DNA of 24,705 nucleotides, from positions 1-24,705 of the forward strand of contig QFQD01000056.1 of NCBI GenBank assembly GCA_003241485.1, in the 5' to 3' direction. How positions within the stretch are numbered: the stretch's first letter is position 1; each line of letters starts with the position of its first letter. Of the stretch, positions 21,829 through 24,705 are shown in pieces. This DNA is from Ancylobacter novellus. GTDB lineage: Bacteria > Pseudomonadota > Alphaproteobacteria > Rhizobiales > Xanthobacteraceae. The position numbers were made by a program, and so were the translations under genes. The notes under the pieces were generated by a model that did no database searches, was not told the origin of the DNA, and saw only the letters and a program-made list of their open reading frames with translations.

Positions 21829-22824
21829 ATGTCCAACGCCAAGACGACTGACGCGCCCCTGCGGCGGCATCTGCGCCGCGCCACCCTCGGACTGGCGGGC
21901 GGCCTCGCCCTTGCCCTGTCCGGCGGTCTCGCTTTTGCCGATCCGGCCAAGGTGCTGATCCCCGCAAATCCCGGCGGCGGCTGGGACGGCGCCGGCCGCC
22001 AGACCATGGCGGCGATGAACCAGGCGAAGATCTTCACCGACGGGGTGAACTTCACCAACAAAGGCGGCGCGGCCGGCACGATCGGCCTCGCCGAATTCGT
22101 GCGCACCGCCAAGGGCGATGACAACGCCCTGCTGGTGACGGGCGTCATCATGGTGGCCGGCGTCATCACCAACAAGACGCCGGTGTCGCTGAACGACACC
22201 ACGCCGCTGGTGCGGCTCACCAATGAGTACAACGCCATTGCCGTGCCGGCGGATTCGCCGATCAAGACGCCGCAGGACTTCATTGCGGCGCTGAAGGCCG
22301 ATCCGGGCGCGCTGTCGGTGGGCGGCGGCTCGGCGGGCGGGGCGGACCATGTGATGCTCGCCATGCTGGCCAAGCACGCCGGCGCGCCGGTTAGCAAGAT
22401 CAACTTCGTCGCCTTCTCCGGCGGCGAAATCCTTGCCGCGCTCGGCGGCGGCAAGATCAAGGCGGCAATTTCCGGCGCTTCGGAATTCCGCCAGTTCGCC
22501 CAGTCCGGCCGCATCCGCATCATCGCCGTGTCGGGCCCCACCCGGCTCGAAGGGCTGGATGTGCCCACGCTGAAGGAGGTCGGCATCCCGGTCGAGATCG
22601 GCAACTGGCGCGGCTTCGTCGGCGCGCCGGGCATGAGCGAGGCCGGCAAGAAGGTCTGGCTCGACCGCTTCGCCCAGCTGCATGGCAGCGACGTGTGGAA
22701 GACCACGCTGAAGAACCAGGGCTGGGAAGACGCCTATCTCGCGGGCCCGGAATTCGTCAGCTTCCTCAAGGCTGAAGAGACCAACTGGGCGCAGGCGCTG
22801 CGGGAAGTCGGCATCGTCCAGTGA
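21829..22824 (+). CDS. tctC: Tripartite tricarboxylate transporter substrate-binding protein TctC
   Basis: The 331-residue periplasmic receptor of the TctC/Bug family has a basic N-terminus and a hydrophobic stretch L-A-G-G-L-A-L-A-L-S-G-G-L-A. Cleavage is likely at A-F-A|D near residue 37. The mature protein has I-P-A-N-P-G-G-G-W-D-G-A-G-R, the Bug ligand-loop signature. N-K-G-G-A-A-G-T-I-G, N-A-I-A-V-P-A-D-S-P-I and G-G-S-A-G-G-A-D-H follow. GAGG lies seven bases before the ATG. It would capture a carboxylate and deliver it to TctAB. Co-location with prpD and prpB suggests a tricarboxylate such as methylcitrate or citrate, but Bug proteins bind many acids. Confidence 0.92.
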   Translation: MSNAKTTDAPLRRHLRRATLGLAGGLALALSGGLAFADPAKVLIPANPGGGWDGAGRQTMAAMNQAKIFTDGVNFTNKGGAAGTIGLAEFVRTAKGDDNALLVTGVIMVAGVITNKTPVSLNDTTPLVRLTNEYNAIAVPADSPIKTPQDFIAALKADPGALSVGGGSAGGADHVMLAMLAKHAGAPVSKINFVAFSGGEILAALGGGKIKAAISGASEFRQFAQSGRIRIIAVSGPTRLEGLDVPTLKEVGIPVEIGNWRGFVGAPGMSEAGKKVWLDRFAQLHGSDVWKTTLKNQGWEDAYLAGPEFVSFLKAEETNWAQALREVGIVQ

Positions 22825-22840
22825 CGCCATGCCCGCGGTC

Positions 22841-22870
22841 CTCCCTCTCCCCGGCGACGGGGAGAGGGAG
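22841..22870. repeat. REP-like palindrome between tctC and tctB
   Basis: A perfect 12-bp stem of CTCCCTCTCCCC (22841-22852) and GGGGAGAGGGAG (22859-22870) encloses a GGCGAC loop. CCCTCTCCCC...GGGGAGAGGG palindromes are widespread dispersed intergenic elements in GC-rich proteobacterial genomes. Only one copy lies in this window. It splits tctC from tctB and may act as a message-stabilising hairpin that raises the receptor:permease ratio. Confidence 0.65.
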
Positions 22871-22905
22871 TGCCAGCCAGACACGTCAGGCCATGGAGCC
22901 AGCGC

Positions 22906-23409
22906 ATGTCCCCCATTGACGATTCTCCCGCCGGCACGCCGCCCGCCCGCCCGTGGTGGATCGGCCTCGCCGTGCTCGCCATGGGTCTCGTCTGGATCTA
23001 TGGCGCAACCAGCATCCAGTCGACCACGGCCTTTGTCGGCATGGGGCCCGAAATCATGGTCGCCGCGGTCGGCGCCGGCCTCGTCGTGCTCGGTGTGATC
23101 CTCCTTGTGCAGATCGCGCGGGGCGAGACCTTCCGCCCGCAGGAGGAAGAAAACGCCGATGCTGACGCTCCGCCCTCGCGTCGCGCCTTCCTGCTGTCGC
23201 TGGCCGGCGTCGCCCTGCCGCTCGCCACCATACGCTGGCTGGGCTTTCCGCTGACGGCGGCGATCGGCTTCACTTTGGTGACGCATGCGTTCGGCTCGCA
23301 TCGCACCCTGTTCGATCTCGCGGTGGGCGCCGCCGTCGGTGTGGGAGCATGGTTCATGTTCTCCAAGCTCGGCATCGACCTCGGCCCGTTCCTGCCGCTG
23401 ATCCGGTGA
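22906..23409 (+). CDS. tctB: Tripartite tricarboxylate transporter small membrane subunit TctB
   Basis: The 167-residue inner-membrane protein has about four membrane segments: near 16-32 (W-I-G-L-A-V-L-A-M-G-L-V-W-I-Y-G-A), 44-65, 90-110 and 125-150. This is the expected TctB pattern. T-A-F-V-G-M-G-P-E and the closing G-I-D-L-G-P-F-L-P are typical. The ATG at 22906 follows GGAG and is preferred over an upstream in-frame start at 22870, which lies at the end of the palindrome. It is followed after four bases by tctA. TctB is the poorly conserved accessory subunit of the TctCBA system. Confidence 0.87.
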   Translation: MSPIDDSPAGTPPARPWWIGLAVLAMGLVWIYGATSIQSTTAFVGMGPEIMVAAVGAGLVVLGVILLVQIARGETFRPQEEENADADAPPSRRAFLLSLAGVALPLATIRWLGFPLTAAIGFTLVTHAFGSHRTLFDLAVGAAVGVGAWFMFSKLGIDLGPFLPLIR

Positions 23410-23413
23410 CATC

Positions 23414-24705
23414 ATGGACACGCTGAGCCAACTCATCGCCGGCTTCGGCATCGCGCTGCAGCCGATCAACCTGTTCTGGGCACTGGTGGGCTGCGCGCTC
23501 GGCACGGCGGTAGGCGTGCTGCCGGGCATCGGCCCTGCGCTGACCATCGCGCTGCTCATGCCCGTCACCGCGCAGGTGGCGCCGGAATCGGCGTTCATCA
23601 TGTTCGCCGGCATCCTCTATGGCGCGCTCTATGGCGGCTCGACCACCTCCATCCTGCTGAACACGCCGGGCGAGAGCGGCTCGGTGATGACCGCGCTCGA
23701 AGGCAACCGCATGGCGCGCACCGGGCGCGGGGCGGCGGCGCTGGCGACGGCGGCGATCGGCTCCTTCGTCGCCGGCACGTTCGGCACGCTGGCGCTTACC
23801 TTCCTGGCGCCGGCCATCGCCGAACTCGCCTTCATCTTCGGCCCGGAGGACTATTTCGCGCTGATGATACTCTCCTTCACCTCGGTCGCGGTGGTGATGG
23901 GGACCTCGCGCGTGCGCGGCTTCACCGCACTGTTCTTCGGCCTTGCGCTCGGCACCATCGGCATCGACACGCAGACCGGCCAGAGCCGCATGGTGTTCGG
24001 CACGCTGGAACTGCTCGACGGCATCTCCTTCACCGTCGTCCTCGTCGCGCTCTTCGCGGTGGGCGAAACGCTCTATGTCGCCAGCCGCAACGCACAGGTG
24101 CAGGCGGTGATGAACCCGCTCTCGGGCGGCGTGTGGATGACGAAGGAGGATTGGGCGCGCTCATGGAAGCCGTGGCTGCGCGGCACGCTCATCGGCTTTC
24201 CCATCGGCTCGCTGCCGGCCGGCGGCACGGAGATCCCGACCTTCCTTTCCTACACGCTGGAGCGCCGGCTGAGCCCGCATCCGGAGCAGTTCGGCGAAGG
24301 CGCGATCGAAGGCGTTGCCGGGCCGGAGGCGGCCAATAATGCCGCTGCGGCCGGCATATTGGTGCCGCTGCTGACGCTTGGCCTGCCCTCGACCGCGACG
24401 GCAGCCGTGCTGCTGGCCGCGTTCCAGAATTACGGCCTGCAGCCGGGGCCGCTGCTGTTCGCCACCAATCCCGGCCTGCTGTGGGGGCTCATCGCCTCGC
24501 TCTATATCGGCAATGTCATCCTCCTTGTGCTCAACCTGCCGCTGGTCGGCATCTGGGTGCGCCTGCTGCTCATTCCGCGCCCCTATATCTATGCCGGCAT
24601 CGTGGTGTTCGCGCTGGTCGGCGTGTGGGGGCTGTCCACCTCGTGGATGGACATCGCGCTGATGTGCGGGCTGGGCCTCATCGGCTACATGGCGCGGGTC
24701 TACGA
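23414..24705 (+). CDS. tctA: Tripartite tricarboxylate transporter large permease TctA (3' end outside window)
   Basis: The frame starts at the ATG at 23414 and stays open for 430 codons to the right edge; full-length TctA is about 500 residues, so about 70 are missing. The hallmark motifs are visible: G-V-L-P-G-I-G-P-A-L-T-I-A-L-L-M-P near residue 35-52 and Y-G-A-L-Y-G-G-S-T-T-S-I-L-L-N-T-P-G-E near 70-90. G-V-A-G-P-E-A-A-N-N-A-A and L-V-P-L-L-T-L-G-L-P-S-T-A-T-A near 297-325 are also present. About ten to twelve membrane helices are expected overall. It forms the channel for the carboxylate bound by TctC, driven by ion gradient. It is the last visible gene of the prpDB-tctCBA operon. Confidence 0.95.
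   Translation, partial: MDTLSQLIAGFGIALQPINLFWALVGCALGTAVGVLPGIGPALTIALLMPVTAQVAPESAFIMFAGILYGALYGGSTTSILLNTPGESGSVMTALEGNRMARTGRGAAALATAAIGSFVAGTFGTLALTFLAPAIAELAFIFGPEDYFALMILSFTSVAVVMGTSRVRGFTALFFGLALGTIGIDTQTGQSRMVFGTLELLDGISFTVVLVALFAVGETLYVASRNAQVQAVMNPLSGGVWMTKEDWARSWKPWLRGTLIGFPIGSLPAGGTEIPTFLSYTLERRLSPHPEQFGEGAIEGVAGPEAANNAAAAGILVPLLTLGLPSTATAAVLLAAFQNYGLQPGPLLFATNPGLLWGLIASLYIGNVILLVLNLPLVGIWVRLLLIPRPYIYAGIVVFALVGVWGLSTSWMDIALMCGLGLIGYMARVY

Noticed and set aside
20636..21967. 443-codon open frame on the - strand
   Set aside because: It is a shadow of prpD/prpB/tctC with no recognisable domain.
21649..23613. 654-codon open frame on the - strand
   Set aside because: It is opposite prpB, tctC, tctB and tctA, all of which have strong motifs. 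It spans several genes and has low-complexity composition.

Overview
The window is about two-thirds G+C, with strong G/C at third codon positions, many ATGA/GTGA start-stop overlaps, and gene families typical of Hyphomicrobiales (Alphaproteobacteria). A Xanthobacteraceae-like genome (Ancylobacter/Starkeya/Xanthobacter type) is my best guess from style alone. No rRNA, tRNA, CRISPR, transposase or phage gene is visible, and no gene-free stretch exceeds 300 bases; the longest is the 257-bp divergent promoter region at 19068-19324.

Region 1 (1-429, + strand) is the C-terminal part of a small PAS-domain protein entering from the left edge. Region 2 (438-15285) is the centrepiece. It is a roughly 12.4-kb, 13-gene minus-strand operon read from 12837 down to 438, plus a divergent two-gene plus-strand unit (13001-15285). 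In transcription order the operon holds a PotD/PotF-type binding protein, a hairpin, two PotB/PotC-type permeases, a PotA-type ATPase, a GT1-like glycosyltransferase, two homologous small cupins, an AmgK-like sugar kinase, two aldehyde dehydrogenases (the second with aminoaldehyde-dehydrogenase (ALDH10) hallmarks), a GlmU-like nucleotidyltransferase that is frameshifted here, a PuuB-like FAD amine oxidase, and a third cupin. The divergent unit encodes a GntR/FCD regulator with two winged-helix domains and a second copy of the glycosyltransferase. A good sigma70-like promoter and several inverted repeats lie between the two units.

Read together, region 2 looks like an uptake and oxidation pathway for a polyamine-like compound in which glycosyl transfer, fed by a kinase/nucleotidyltransferase pair making an NDP-sugar, may replace the gamma-glutamyl tag of the Puu pathway. 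That role is inference. I know of no described pathway with this gene set, and both glycosyltransferases lack the usual catalytic His of the GT1 family.

Region 3 (15341-18256, - strand) encodes a 971-residue autotransporter whose passenger begins with about six propeller-like repeats. Region 4 (18375-24705) is a propionate/tricarboxylate locus. An FCD-GntR repressor (- strand) diverges from prpD, prpB and a tripartite tricarboxylate transporter tctC-tctB-tctA; tctA runs off the right edge. Copies of TGTCGACATAAT between the regulator and prpD are the likely operators. No prpC is present in the window.
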